Source of the DNA: Leptasterias polaris
Lineage: Eukaryota; Echinodermata; Asteroidea; Forcipulatida; Asteriidae
DNA length: 64,000 bases
Assembly: GCA_037783415.1 (NCBI GenBank)
Contig: JAZGTN010000119.1
Coordinates: forward strand, 3,108,001 to 3,172,000
Direction of reading: 5' to 3'
The number at the start of each line of letters is the position of its first letter. Position 1 is the first letter of the stretch. Of the stretch, positions 11,933 through 24,426 are shown piece after piece. The notes below the pieces were generated by a model, which saw nothing but the letters and a program-made list of their open reading frames with translations, searched no databases and had not been told where the DNA came from. The translations under genes were made by a program, and so were the position numbers.

Positions 11933-13689
11933 AACCTGAAGCACAATGGCTTTTTCTTGATGATTTTTGTGAAATTATGAAAAAAAATAATAACATTATT
12001 ATTTTTGTGTGTGTGTGCGTATCAACCCAAATTTGCGCATATTGGAGCGCCATTTGCGCCTATCGGCCCGAGGGAGCATCCTGCATGTTTGTACTTCAAG
12101 GAGGCTACGGAGGCAATTGTCACCACGCTTTAAAATATTCCAGTAGAACTATAAAGTTTATTACACCAGCATCTGAGCCCAATTTCATTGAGCTACTTAT
12201 AAAGTGCCAATTTTGCTAAAACATCAACCCCTGTCACAGGAGGGTTTAGAATATTCGGTCATATTGAGGAAAACCGGAAGGATGGATGTAGAAAGATTCT
12301 GGCCCATTTAGCTTTTGCTCCCATACAGTGTACTCTCTACTTCTGAAGCAAACTCCGCAGCTTGCTTCCAGCCCCGGCCTGACCGACCAAGCCCTCAGAG
12401 CCAATCCTTCACCCGAAAATACAGATTCGGCTTGCCGACTTCCCTTACATTGTTCTATCGACCAGAGGCTGTTCACAGGCCCAGTCTGTGCGGGTGTTAA
12501 CCCTTTCAACTCGACCCTCTTTTTGGGGGGCAATTTTGCATCATTTGCTCTGACAGGCTATTTTATTAATACGACTGGTTTACTTCTCATAAACCGGTTA
12601 ACATTACACACCACTATAAAGCTTACACTACATTTCTATTTAATTTGTTACCTCCCATAAGGTTTTAGGAAAAAAATGTGGCAATTTTTAGATTTTATAT
12701 ATATTTTTTTTTCGGTCACAGCTGACCGATTTTAGTAGAGTCGATTTGAAATGGTTAAACTAAAAAACTTTATATTATTGCAATTACATTTAAAGTCATT
12801 TACATGTACATGTAAGTAGACCATGGATTAATTAGTATACAATGTAGATGATGATAGAAATGAATGGGAGACCATCAAAAGAATTGAGCTTCCCATGTAG
12901 CTTGGTTGATTTGTGGTCCTGGTTGAGCAATCATGCAATTCAATTAGTTTTGCAGGATTACAGTTATATGCATAAATTAACTTTAATTTGCATTATAAAT
13001 ACCAGCCTGCTGCCATTTAGATCAATATATTTTACAGGCCAATGTAGTGAGATTGATCAAAATTGTGAATTTAAGCTGACTTTGGTAAAACTTTCAGTTC
13101 CCTATTAATCTGCAGCTGCGGAAGATCTCTGATACGATTTCACAAGCATGCCATGTTTTATTTTTTTATTTTCATTGGCTGTTTATTTTCAATTTTATGC
13201 TCTGTTTATCACTTAACCTAAGTAAATAAGAAATTACTCCACATAGTCCATTCCTGTTTCAGTTTCGTTTTGTCTGTTTGTGCGTGTGTGTGTGTAGTAA
13301 GTGCATGAACATGACATGTAAGGACTCATGCTGGTAAATTATTTGTGCGATGTTTTATAAATTGATGCGTTTTGGACTGTCAAGTCCACTTAACATGTCA
13401 GTCCGTCAAGTGCATTCTGCATTATTTAATATTTTTCTGTTTTTAGAACGACACTAGTCTCTACGAAATCGTTTGATATAATGATCTTATGATGTCAAGC
13501 AGACAGCCATCACATCTTTGAAGGTTTTATGAAATTGAAAAATAGATATCCACCGTCCACGTTAAAACAGTAAACATACATTTATCTACTCATCCAGAGC
13601 AGCGCAAGCACCATTATGTATGAATAATAATAATAATAAAAAGAAGATCTCATAAAGTGCAGCATGTACATAAAATGACAAAAGTCATT
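11933..13689. other. No gene recognised; short repeat remnants
   Basis: 12090-12125 carries the ggaggctacggaggcaattg motif of a dispersed family. 12300-12500 is more GC-rich and has open frames on both strands (up to 110 codons), but no domain or splice pattern supports coding. A GT-rich run lies at 13281-13296. Confidence 0.35.
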
Positions 13690-14075
13690 AGCAGAATTTT
13701 TTTTTAAACATACTGCTAATGCTTAGGAAATTGTTATGCTAAGCAAAAAATGAGTGGCGCACCAGTCAAAACAGTGTAAACTTGATGGAATTTTGGCTGA
13801 TTACCAGTTTCTGCTAAGCAACATTTTTCTGTGCTTAGCAAATATTTGTGCTTACATGCTTTATGAAATTGGGCCCTGGGCTCAATTTCATAGAGCTGCT
13901 TAAGCAGAAAATATTGCTTAACAATTGTCTGCTAAGCAGAAATGAGCAGGATACCAGTCACAAATTGTACATGTGACATGGTAGTTTGGCTGGTAACCTT
14001 ATTCTGGTATTAAGCGAAATTTTGTTGTGCTTAGCTAATTTTTGTGCTTAAGCAACTCAATAAAATTGGGCACTT
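13690..14075. repeat. Two copies of a GCTTAAGCA-type dispersed MITE
   Basis: The copy at 13878-14075 opens with ctcaatttcatagagctgct and closes with taagcaactcaataaaattg, which are inverted ends. The neighbouring copy at about 13690-13880 shares gctaagcaa, accagtcaaaa and aatttggctg-type motifs. The same family recurs near 28735, 33500, 33840, 42700, 52110, 52300, 52950 and 61980. Confidence 0.65.
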
Positions 14076-14159
14076 GTGGTTGGACAACTCAACATTTTGA
14101 TCAGTATGCTGTGATTAGACAATGACCATTGCTATCAGTGATTCAAAACATTTGCTAAC

Positions 14160-14653
14160 TTAAATGGCATGCAGCATTCTACCTTAAAGAGTGGTCCGCT
14201 GGCCAAATGCCAGTTAAAGGCACTGGACACGTTTGGTAATTGTCAAAGACCAGTATTCTCACTTGGTGTATCCCAACATTTATGCATAAAATAACAAACC
14301 TGTGAAAATTTGGGCTGAATTGGTCATCGAAGTTGCAAGAAAATAATGAAAGAAAAAACACCCTTGTTGCACAAATTTGTGTACTTTCAGATGCCTGAAA
14401 AAGGCTTCAGACCTGAAGTCTTTTTCAGATTCAAACATTTTAGTGAGAAATTACCTCTTTCTCAAAAACTACGTTACTTCAGAGGGAGTCGTTTCTCACA
14501 ATTTTCTTATACCATTAACAGCTCTCCGTTGCTCGTTACCAAGTAAGTTTTTATGCTATATATTTTGTGTAATTACCAAACGTGTCCAGTGCCTTTAAAT
14601 GGCATGCAGCATTCTACCTTTAAACAGTGGACCACTGGCCAAAAGCCAGTTAA
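14160..14653. repeat. 58-59-bp direct repeats flanking a TTAA MITE
   Basis: 14160-14217 and 14595-14653 are near-identical (atggcatgcagcattctacc, then gtggnccnctggccaaa). Both start and end with TTAA, and the MITE at 14218-14594 sits between them. Confidence 0.85.
14218..14594. mobile_element. TTAA-flanked MITE, copy 1 (377 bp)
   Basis: Terminal inverted repeats AGGCACTGGACACGTTTGGT and, at the other end, accaaacgtgtccagtgcct are flanked by TTAA on both sides, the target of piggyBac-type transposons. Internal motifs shared with the other copies include gtcaaagaccagtattctca, ctttctcaaaaactacgtta and agctctccgttgct. No transposase is encoded. A frame of 66 codons from 14346 is alike in the other copies. 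Confidence 0.85.
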
Positions 14654-15789
14654 AACACCTGAGGACCAGCCAAAATTCCAAGTGGTCTGGCTGGCTAGTT
14701 CAGTGTTGAATTAAAGCATCCTTATTTCTTGAATTATGGACTGGTGAAATTGCTGATGGACTGGTGACGAGACAAGCTAACTGGTCCTGCTGTCCAGTCA
14801 CTAAAATAACTAAGGGCAAACCCTGTGGTGCCCATGTATGTCACATTCCAACAAGAAAAGATAGTGTGTCAGTGTCAGACCCATCTTTTGCCGTTGGCGC
14901 ATAATCTTTGGGTATCACTATCAGCCAATTTGAAATCAACCCACATTAGCCCGCCGCTCAAGCGAAGGGAAATAAGCTCTTCAGCCTTTTTGAAAAATCA
15001 ACATGATCGTTGCTTTAATGGGCTTGGCTCTCAAGCTTGTCTACATGCAGGCCTGATACTTCACGAAGGCAACGGAGGCGATTGCCTTCGTTGCCCCTGG
15101 TCATTGCCTTGGTGCCCTTGAAATGCTCCAATAGAAATTTACAATTTCCTCATAGGGTGCCCTTTACCGGGAGAGAATGCTTTGGTGCCCTTTCTCTTTC
15201 TAGAACGAAGCATACAGGCCTGTACATGTAAGTACATGGAAGCAGAATCGTGTACATTTATGCATGCATTTTCTTGTTATCAAAATCAATTAAATTATAC
15301 GACAAGTTTGGGAGCGTTCGGTGCCACACGACTGGTCTCGCTAATGAAAGATTCGCAGCCAGCAAATGTTACTTAATGGATTCTAAATGCTTCAATGGAA
15401 TTTAATTATACAATGACTTTGCAATGCTGGTGACATTCAAAAGATTTAACACTCTGTATCGGACTGTTGTATTGCACATATATACAATGTTTAAATGAGT
15501 CCCTTGTGATCTACTCATATTCCAGTTTTATAGAGTCCTTCAAATGAAAATGGGAAAAAAGTTTGTAACCAATGTCAAAATGGTGTGAAATGCCACTGTG
15601 TTTGATAAGTGCAGCTTTTATAAAAATCCAATGTTCGATGACGTCACATTTCAAAAACATTTTTGTACAGATAATTTTCAGTTCATGAATCCTTGAACTC
15701 TGATGAGATTCAATCCAAACGGCATCAGAAGCAAAGGACTGGCACAGAAATTGCACAAGTTTCTAGTTTTCCATTAATTGATTATAAGT
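14654..15789. other. Intron or intergenic, dispersed repeat pieces
   Basis: 14690-14800 is the reverse counterpart of 8920-9060. 15055-15180 holds a palindromic piece (cgaaggcaacggaggcgatt, then gccttcgttgcc). No exon is seen. Confidence 0.4.
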
Positions 15790-16950
15790 CTGGCTGGCAT
15801 GGTTTATTTATCATTCAAAACTACTTGGGTGACATCGAATGGTCAGACAGTAGGAGGGTTAACGGTGTACTGTGTGTACATACATGTACACACTGTACTA
15901 CAGATCATGCATTCACCACATGATATATAACAAACTGCAGGCTTGCATATAGTGCGACTACATTGTATCATTCAAAACCATAGTGGGTGATATTGAATGG
16001 TCAGACTGTACAGTGTAGATGCATTCACCGCTGATGATATTACAAGCTTGTATGGTTTATCTATCGTAGTAGAAATGGCAGACAATTCAAGGGTAAACTA
16101 CATGCACATGGCATCTGTATAATTCACCACATGGTATCATATTGCAGGCTGGCATAGTTTTTCTATCACTCAAAACCATAGTGGATATATGTAAATGGTT
16201 AGACAGTAGGAGGGTTAACTGTGTACTATGTGTCAATTCATTCATTCACCACATACATTAATATTGTCATATTGTTGCAGGCTGACATACCTAAATACTG
16301 ACAGTGACATACAGTAGTTTATTCATCGTTCAACTTTCAAACCACAGATGAATTGGATAGTAAGACAGTAGGAGGGTTAACTGTGTAGAGTCATTCATCA
16401 CATGGTATCGTCATATTGCAGTCTGACATATGTACCTGAACGCTGTAGTTTACCCATCATTCCAAACCAGGGATGAATTGAATTGTCAGACAGTAGGAGG
16501 GTTAACTGTGTACTGTGTAGATTCAATCATCACATTGTATCGTCATATTGCAGTCTGACAATTTCATGTACCTGAATGCTGTACATGTAGTTTACCTACA
16601 TGATGTACGTATACATGTATCATTCCAAACCAGAGATGAATTGAATGGTCAGACAGTAGGAGGGTTAACTGTGTACTGTGTAGATTCAATCATCACATTG
16701 TATCGTCATATTGCAGTCTGACAATTTCATGTACCTGAATGCTGTAGTTTACCTACATGATGTACGTATACATGTATCATTCCAAACCAGAGATGAATTG
16801 AATGGTCAGACAGTAGGAGGGTTAACTGTGTACTGTGTAGATTCATTCATCACATTGTATCGTCATACTGCAGGCTGAGACATATCTGTAGTTAATCCAT
16901 CATTCCAAACCAAAGATGAATTGAATAGTCAGACAGTTGGAGTGCTAATC
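15790..16950 (+). repeat. Tandem array of variable 110-190-bp units, about 8 copies
   Basis: Each unit repeats cagacagtaggagggttaac, tgtgtactgtgtagattcat, atcgtcatattgcag and ccaaaccagagatgaattga. Two adjacent units near 16490-16830 are almost identical, so part of the array expanded recently. An inverted fragment of the same unit is at 53750-54215. Confidence 0.85.
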
Positions 16951-17010
16951 ATTATAAAGCATCCATCATTGATGTAATTACCTGGTGTTAACGATTTGCG
17001 TTGCCTTTTT

Positions 17011-20000
17011 AGCTGTTCCGACCTTTCAGTCGGAACAGCTATTGTTTTCGTCAAGATTTTTATTCTTTTTCTTATTATACTTTCTTTCCATAAAATCGTA
17101 TTGACTTAACCTGTGTCTCTTTCAAACGCCATATGTCCCTTTTAAAATTATCAAAAGTAGACAAATCATATACCATTGTAAAGCTTAGGACCTGACTTGA
17201 ATTTTAGATGTAATTAGATTAAAATTCTTAATTAATTATTCACGTGACAGCTGTATGAATATATAATTAGCCAATCTTGTTAACACCATATCTCCCAGAA
17301 GTTTACATCCGATCTTCAAACTTTTTTCAGATATGGGATCGTCTCGTGATGTAGATGTGAAATCTGTTCTAACATTTTTCGTCACGTCATCATGACGTCA
17401 TTTGTAGGCGTATTTTTCTTTTTGTGTACAAAAAATCGTTTTAGTAACGTTTTGGTGGTTCAAACACAAACCATGGCTACGAAGCAAATTGTGCCGTGAT
17501 TGCGCAATCACGGCTAGGCGTCAAAGACTGCCGTGATATTGGAATCGAGAGAGGATATACGTACGTTCTAATAGGGTTTTCGTTAAAAGGCATTGGATTG
17601 GGATAAGTTACATACCATCGTGTACCTTATCAAATTTATTAGTATGAAAAACACATTTTTGTTACTGTGACGTCATCAGGTGTCAAATTACGGTAATTCA
17701 AAGCTTTAATGAGTTAATCTTTGCAGCACCATATCTCAAGAAGTACACAGCCGATTTTCACACTTTTTTCAGTTATTGACTCCTTGGGCATTGGAAATAA
17801 GCCTTGGGTAACCGTGACTCCAAGTTGACCTTTACTTCCGGGTCAACCGGAAGTGAGACTATATTTCAAGAACTACCCAACCGATTTTCAAACTTTTTTC
17901 AGTTATAGACTCCTAATGGCATTGGATATTAGCCTTGGGTAACCGTGACCCCATGTTGACCTTTACTTCCGGGTCAACCGGAAGTGGGACCCTATCTCAA
18001 GAACTACACAACCGATTTTCAAACTTTTTTCAGTTATAGATTTCTTGGGCATGGGAGATTAGCCTTGGGTAACCGTGACCTCATGTTGACCTTTACTTCC
18101 GGGTCAACCGGAAGTGGGACCATTTCTCAAGCACTACACACCCGATTTTCAAATCTTTTCAGTTATAGACTCCTTGGGCATGGGAGATTAGTCTTGAGTA
18201 ACCGTGACCCCATGTTGACCTTTACCTATGGGTCAACCGGAAGTAAGACCATATCTCAAGAACTACACAACCGATTTTCAAACTTTTTTCAGTTATAGAC
18301 TTCTTGGGCATGGGAGATTAGCCTTGGGTAACCGTGACCTCATGTTGACATTTACTTCCGTGTCAACCGGAAGTGGGACCATATCTCAAGAACTACACAA
18401 CCGATTTTCAAACTTTTGTCAGTTATAGACTCCTTGGGCATTGGAGATTAGCCTTGGGTAACCGTGACCCCATGTTGACCTTTACTTCCGGGTCAACCGG
18501 AAGTAACACCATATCTCAAAAACTACACAACCAATTTTCAAACTTTTTTCAGTTATAGACTTCTTGGGCATTGGAGATTAGCCTTGGGTAACCGTGACAC
18601 CATGTTGACCTGTACTTCCGGGTCAACCGGAAGTGAGACCAAATCTCAAGAACTACACAACCGATTTTCAAACTTTGTTCAGTTATAGACTCCTAATGGC
18701 ATTGGATATTAGCCTTGGGTAACCGTGACCCCATGTTGACCTTTACTTCCGGGTCAACCGGAAGTGGGACCCTATCTCAAGAACTACACAACCGATTTTC
18801 AAACTTTTTTCAGTTATAGACTTCTTGGGCATGGGATATTAGCCTTGGGTAACCGTGACCCCATGTTTACCTTTACTTCCGGGTCAACCGAAAGAAACAC
18901 CATATCTCAAAAACTACACAACCGATTTTCAAACTTTTTTCAGTTATAGACTCCTTGGGCAAGGGAGATTAGCCTTGGGTAACCGTGACCCCATGTTGAC
19001 CTTTACTTCCGGGTCAACCGGAAGTGAGACCAAATCTCAAGAACTACACAACCGTTTTTCAAACTTTTTTCAGTTATAGATTCCTTATGCACGGGAGATT
19101 AGCCTTGAGTAACCGTGACCCCATGTTGACCTTTACTTCCGGGTCAACCGGAAGTGGGACCATGTCTTAAGAACTACACAACCGATTTTCAAACTTATTT
19201 CAGTTATAGACTTCTTGGGCATTGGAGATTACCCTTGGGTAACCGTGACCCCATGTTGACCTTTACTTCCGGGTCAACCGGAAGTGGGACCATGTCGTAA
19301 GAACTACACAACCGATTTTCAAACTTATTTCAGTTATAGACTCCTTGGGCATGGGAGATTAGCCTTGGGTAACCGTGACCCCATGTTGACCTTTATCTAT
19401 GGGTCAACCGGAAGTAAGACCCTATCTGAAGAACTGCACAACCGATTTTCAAACTTTTTTCAGTTAAGACTTCTCGGGCATGGGAGATTAGCCTTGGGTA
19501 ACCGTGACCCCATGTTGACCTTTACCTATGGGTCAAAAGGAAGTAAGACAATATCTCAAGAACTACACAACCAATTTTCAAAAAAAAATCAGTTATAGAC
19601 TCCTTGGGCATTGGAGATTATCCTTGGGTAACCGTGACCCCATGTTGACCTTTACTTCCGGGTCAACCGGAAGTGAGACCAAATGTCAAGAACTACACAA
19701 CCGTTTTTCAAACTTTTTTCAGTTCTAGACTCCTAATGGGCATTGGTGATTAGCCTTGGGTAACCGTGACCCCATAGCTCGAAAAACCCATATCTCCCGA
19801 ACCACACGTCATAAATTCGTAATGATTTGTAGCTTACTTTGACCTTTACTTTCGGTTTCAAACAAGATCCGATCTTGTTTGATTTGTTTACACTGCGATG
19901 AATACGCATGATCACATGCATTCATTTCAAACACGATTACAGGATATACACAAAGTAATTAGTTCGATTCTCGAGCTACAAAAACAACTTTTATGGTCAA

Positions 20001-20015
20001 CAGAACGGAACAGCT
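17011..20015. mobile_element. 3-kb element with hairpin end and internal 130-bp array
   Basis: 17011-17040 is a 12-bp-stem palindrome (agctgttccgac, loop ctttca, gtcggaacagct). The inverse of its first ten bases, cggaacagct, recurs at 20006-20015, the proposed right end. Between them lie a leader of about 0.7 kb, the 130-bp array, and a short tail. No transposase, helicase or polymerase frame is visible. The right boundary rests on only ten bases, so the extent is provisional. Confidence 0.45.
17690..19790 (+). repeat. 130-bp tandem array, about 16 copies
   Basis: The unit runs ccatatctcaagaactacac, aaccgattttcaaactt, ttcagttatagactcc, ttgggcattggagatt, agccttgggtaaccgtgacc, ccatgttgacctttacttcc, gggtcaaccggaagt. 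The unit length is 129-131 bp, not a multiple of three, so the many open frames with GNRDP-type peptides change frame from unit to unit and are not coding. The motif acttccgggtcaaccggaag is itself nearly palindromic. Confidence 0.92.
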
Positions 20016-21680
20016 CTGTGATTGTACACAATCACTACATATCTAGTTGTTTTTGTTTTCTTCCCCCCTTTATTACTTGCATGGTTAATAATCCTGATGT
20101 CGTCATGGTGTCGCATTGCTTGGCATGGCTTCATTTAAAACTCATTCTGCACGTCACCCGGTATTGTATGGTTTGTCCCTTTGTTCCTTTCTGGGTAAAA
20201 TAACTGTGTGACGTCGTTAAAAAAACTCACAATGTGTCTTTTTCACTTGGGAAAAATTAAAAACCATCACTGTTTTGGAATTTTCATTAACAACACTGTC
20301 AAATATTTTTCTGTGTCACTTTTAAATTGAATTTATAACTTCACTTGAATTGGTATCACCATCTCATTTTCAAATATATTATAAAAACATTTTTAAAATG
20401 TGGTTAAACTTGCAAAATTAACACACGGAATTCAAATGGTTTACTTTTTCACATAAATTGCTGTTGGTTTTGTCGCTACGGCTTTCTGCTGTTGGGATCA
20501 AATTAACATTTATCGTTTTCATCCTCACACCGACTGAACATATTCAATGTCTGTCCGTTTCCCCTCTTTTCCCCCGTTATTTATAATTCAATTTTGCACA
20601 AACAAAAACACCCTGAACAAATCCATTATCATTTATATATTAACAAAACATTATTTTCTTGCGTGTGAAAATTGTATTTTCTTAACACAAATTAAATTTC
20701 AAAACAATCTGTCGCTTAAAAAACCCCACCAAACACAACTTTGTGTGTCAAATTTCTTTATTAAATTTTCACAATATAAATTTTCATATCTCATTTTTAT
20801 TATTGGTGTGTTCTTTTGTGTGTTCCATTGCATCTTCTTTTTATAAATAATAAACTTGACAATGATTTGGTTGAACCATCCATATTGTCAAAAAATATAA
20901 AAACAAAACTAAAAATTAATACCATTTTTAATTTTGTCTGTGTGCACTTTCTGTTTGCGATTTGATTTGATCCTACTCTTGGAACACGTTTGTCCAATCT
21001 ACAACTAAAATTATTTACACTTCGCTGACGTGCTCTTGTAAAAATTGTTTGCACATAACAAACTTGGCATCTACACGACCCCACCTTTACTCTTTACAAA
21101 ATGTTGCTATCATCTGATCATCATAATCATTTCACCCTAACCCTCGGCCACTCTTGGAATGTTTTTTTCTTCCCAATGATCAATAATAATCACGGCTTCG
21201 CGACCCCGGGTTCCTCCTTTGAATTCTTTCGCTTATCTCATTTTCATCTCTCTTCAATATTTGTTGATGGACTGGTGTCTGTTTTGAACATACATGTTTT
21301 GCAACTTAACCTTTGTTTGAAATTCCCAACAATTTCACTGCTACAATTTCACTGCTACCCACGTGATTTTCAAATGGTCCGACAAATATTGTCGTTTAAT
21401 TTTTTTATTTGTTTTTCTGCACTGCTAATTTATTTTTCTACTTCTTTTATTTACTAATCGTCCCCCTCCTGAACTCATCCTTTAAATTGTTCTGCTTTCC
21501 TCAATTCTTGTTTTGAAACCAACTCTCTGTTCATTCACAAATTTCATTTTCAAATGGTCCAACAAACAAACATTGTTTACTGGAATCATTCAACCCCCCG
21601 AAAAAACTAAACTCGCTAATTGAATTGTTCTGCTTTTCTCACTGTGTTGATACTAAATGTTTCTCTCTTTTCAATCCTAA
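20016..21680. other. AT-rich stretch, no gene recognised
   Basis: Strongly AT-rich. Frames of 94-118 codons occur but show no domain. From about 21360 the motif tttcaaatggtcc begins to recur at loose intervals, which may be the start of the CCAAT-type minisatellite to the right. Confidence 0.4.
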
Positions 21681-21689
21681 ATGTAATTT

Positions 21690-22025
21690 CAAATGATTCA
21701 TCAAAACCATTTCATTCTTGAATTATTTAACCCCAAACTTTAATCCACTGTTTGAATTCTGCTTCCTTCTTGAAATGAAATACTACATTCTTTGTCAACA
21801 TTACATTTTTCTTTCATATGATTCAACAACAAAAATTATTTAAATAAACTAAATTCAAAAATGTAATATAATAGATAAGTCGATATTTGGAGCTAATAGA
21901 CTTATTGGGAGCTGAGAAAGCTAAGGAATGGTTTGCCCATGGCCATATTAGGAATAATCCATGTAAGATTATTTCAACCAATTGCTTCTCTTGAACTTAA
22001 ACCAATCACTGTCCTTGAGTCTTAA
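21690..22025. repeat. CCAATCACTG-type degenerate minisatellite, left part
   Basis: Degenerate units resembling aaaccaatcactgtccttga. The series continues at 23283-23590, so the TTAA element between was inserted into it. Confidence 0.6.
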
Positions 22026-23282
22026 CAGCAGGGTATACTTTTGGTAATTGTCAAAGACCAGTATCCTCCATTGGTGTATGCAAACAAACATGTACATGTA
22101 GACATAAAATAACAAACTTGTGAAACTGTGGGCTCAATTGGTCATCAAAGTTTGAAAAAAACAATGAAAGAAAAAACACTCTTGTTGCACAATTGTGTGC
22201 TTTCAGATTCCTGAGAAAGGCTTCATGCCTATAAAGCCTTTCTCAGATTCAAATTTTGGGGTAAAAAATAACTTCTTTCTTTAAAACTACATTACTTCAA
22301 ATGGTGTCGTTTCTAACTATGTTTTATAATATCAACAGCTCTCTAGTCCTCTTTAGGGGCCGTTCACAATTATCAACATTTTCACGAGCGTACAAACCGT
22401 ACACTTTTTCAAGCCCCCCCCCCTCCCCCCTAAAAGTGTACGAAAAAAATGTTGATTTGTTTTCACACAAGTCTACATAGTTGAACAACACCCGTTGAAA
22501 ATGCGCGCTGATATGCAATTGCGTGTGTATGCTACAATTGTAGTAGCTAGCAGGCATGTGAGACCTCCGCGTTTTTTATTTTCCCATTCCGCGTTTTTCT
22601 TGCGGGCCCCGCGTTTTTCTCGTCTCCGCCGTGGAAATCACTCCGCCGTGGCAGCATCGGGAATCACTTTAATTGCGATTTGATTTCAACACGTGAGTCG
22701 GGGGCTAGACCCGGTAAAATGCCCAGCGTTAGTCTTTGATTAAAGCCGTTGTTTTCATTAAGCGCGATGTCCCATTAAACTTACCCATGTCGTCATCCCG
22801 TTCCACCAAGAGAGGGCGCTGTACTAAAAACTGTATTAAAAAGCCAACACCCTGAGCCAAGACTAGGCGCACACGGTCTTTCACGTCTGTGATGAACGCA
22901 TCGCGCTTGTTTTAATTGTGGGACACAGACTAAGGAATGTCACAAAAACATATTGAAAATTAGGACGAACAACACATTGTTACCAAGTAAGAATTGTGGC
23001 CTATATATTTCTGTTAATGTTTTGTTTACGCTGCAGTACAAAGCCTGTTATTCTGACTGTAGCGCTGGCCCAAAATCCGGACACGGATTTCATTTGACGG
23101 GCGAGAAAACAGATCGATATTTAAAATAAAATAAAAAAAACGTACGGCGGGCATTAACCCCCTCCCCCCCAGCGTACGGTTTGTACGCTCGTGAAAATGT
23201 TGATAATTGTGAACGGCCCCTTACCAAGTAAGGTTTTATGGTAATTGATTTTTGGAATAATTAACCAAAGTATACCCTGCCT
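22026..23282. mobile_element. TTAA-flanked MITE, copy 2, split by a Harbinger-type MITE
   Basis: The left end (gcagggtatacttttggtaa) and right end (accaaagtataccctgcct) are inverted repeats, flanked by TTAA at 22022-22025 and 23283-23286. The middle carries the family motifs (gtcaaagaccagtat, gattcctgagaaaggcttca, aactacattacttcaaatgg, caacagctctct) and resumes after the insertion with ttaccaagtaaggttttatg. Confidence 0.85.
22356..23220. mobile_element. Harbinger-type MITE, copy 1 (865 bp)
   Basis: Terminal inverted repeats begin GGGGCCGTTCACAATTATCA and extend for about 47 bp. The flanking trinucleotide TTA is duplicated (22353-22355 and 23221-23223), matching the TWA preference of PIF/Harbinger transposons. 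No transposase is present. The interior matches the copy at 57001-57953, except for a private segment at about 22525-22690. Confidence 0.88.
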
Positions 23283-23590
23283 TTAAACCATTTACCTTTT
23301 GTGATTCATTGGCTCTGAGTTTTAAACTAATCCATTTTTGTGTGGGAATTGAAACCAATTGCTGTCCTTGCATTTTACCCCAAAACTCAAATTTTATCCA
23401 ATTTTATCTAATTTTATCCAATTTTATCCAATTTTATCCAACTTCTGCACTTAACCAATCACTGTCAATGAACTTCATCCAATCACAGCCGTTGAATACT
23501 AGCCAATCACTGTCCCTGAATCTTAACCAATCACTGACTTTAAACCAATTAGGCCTACTATTCTTGAATTAAACAAATCACTGGATGAAT
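23283..23590. repeat. CCAATCACTG-type minisatellite, right part
   Basis: ccaatcact recurs at about 23455, 23501 and 23527, with variants. An 11-bp microrepeat (caattttatc type, five copies) is at 23392-23441. CCAATCA is also the NF-Y core, but here it is a property of the repeat. Confidence 0.65.
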
Positions 23591-24157
23591 TTCAAACAAT
23601 TTTTTTTTTTTAGTGACAGCTCCCTCTTCACTTTTTTTTTTTTTTTTTTTTCCAAAAAATCTAAAAGTTTTGCCTATTTTTTATTTTATTTATTGACTTT
23701 TTAAAATTATTTTTTTGGAGGGCTGCACCATGGCAAAGACCTAATGTCCTTGAGGGCAACACTTCTTTTGAAACACTGAAACAAACACTAACAGTCAGAG
23801 TGCAATGTCATTGATAAACATAAAACAGTTTACAGCAAAATGTCAACTTTATAATCACTAAATATGACCAGCCCCCTCTTGTGGTTGATTTTGGTCAGGC
23901 AAATAATATTTATTATCAGTTGGCAGCAAAACGTACAACTGCACAGAATTACTGTACAAGTACCATACACAGGACAGTACATTGTAAGGTCAGAACAAAA
24001 GCAATGATAGGTACATGTCGTGTAAATATGAAAGTGGAAGCATGTGGTTGATTAATTTTTTGCAAAACTGAGGCTGTGCCTGAATAAGCCATATTTTGCG
24101 AGTTAGATTTGAAAAATTCCTGGTAATGTACGTTGACTTGCTTACCAGTCACAACTT
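23591..24157. other. No gene recognised
   Basis: T runs (23630-23651) and AT-rich sequence. No exon is seen. Confidence 0.4.
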
Positions 24158-24159
24158 AC

Positions 24160-24426
24160 ATGTTCCGCTTAAATTTGAATTCCTCAGACTATAGAGACAG
24201 TTGCTATGTCTCATGGTTCGGGGCAAGTATTTTTGTAGTTACATACAATCCATGTACATTGAAAGAGACAGTAAACACCCATATATACACTATTCTGAAT
24301 GAATGTGAATGGCACAATGGTACCAGGGTTTGCTCATCTGGAGGTTGCTATACAAAAGCTTGCCCCGAACCATGTGACATAGCAACTGTCTCGATAGTCT
24401 GAGGAATTCAAATTTAAGCGTGAACT
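24160..24426. mobile_element. Fold-back element, arms about 75 bp
   Basis: cgcttaaatttgaattcctc (24166 on) is matched exactly by gaggaattcaaatttaagcg (to 24420). The match continues inward through agacagttgctatgt / acatagcaactgtct and atggttcggggcaag / cttgccccgaaccat. About 110 bp of unique spacer separates the arms. There is no coding capacity. Confidence 0.8.

Noticed and set aside
12246..12660. Overlapping frames of 95-110 codons in a GC-richer patch
   Set aside because: No domain, no splice context, and open on both strands; kept only as an unexplained stretch.
17984..19728. Series of 60-104-codon frames with GNRDP-LTFTSGSTGS-type peptides
   Set aside because: The 129-131-bp period shifts the frame from unit to unit; no single frame continues through the array.
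23455..23535. Cluster of CCAATCA motifs as an NF-Y promoter
   Set aside because: The motifs belong to a degenerate minisatellite, and there is no first exon next to them.
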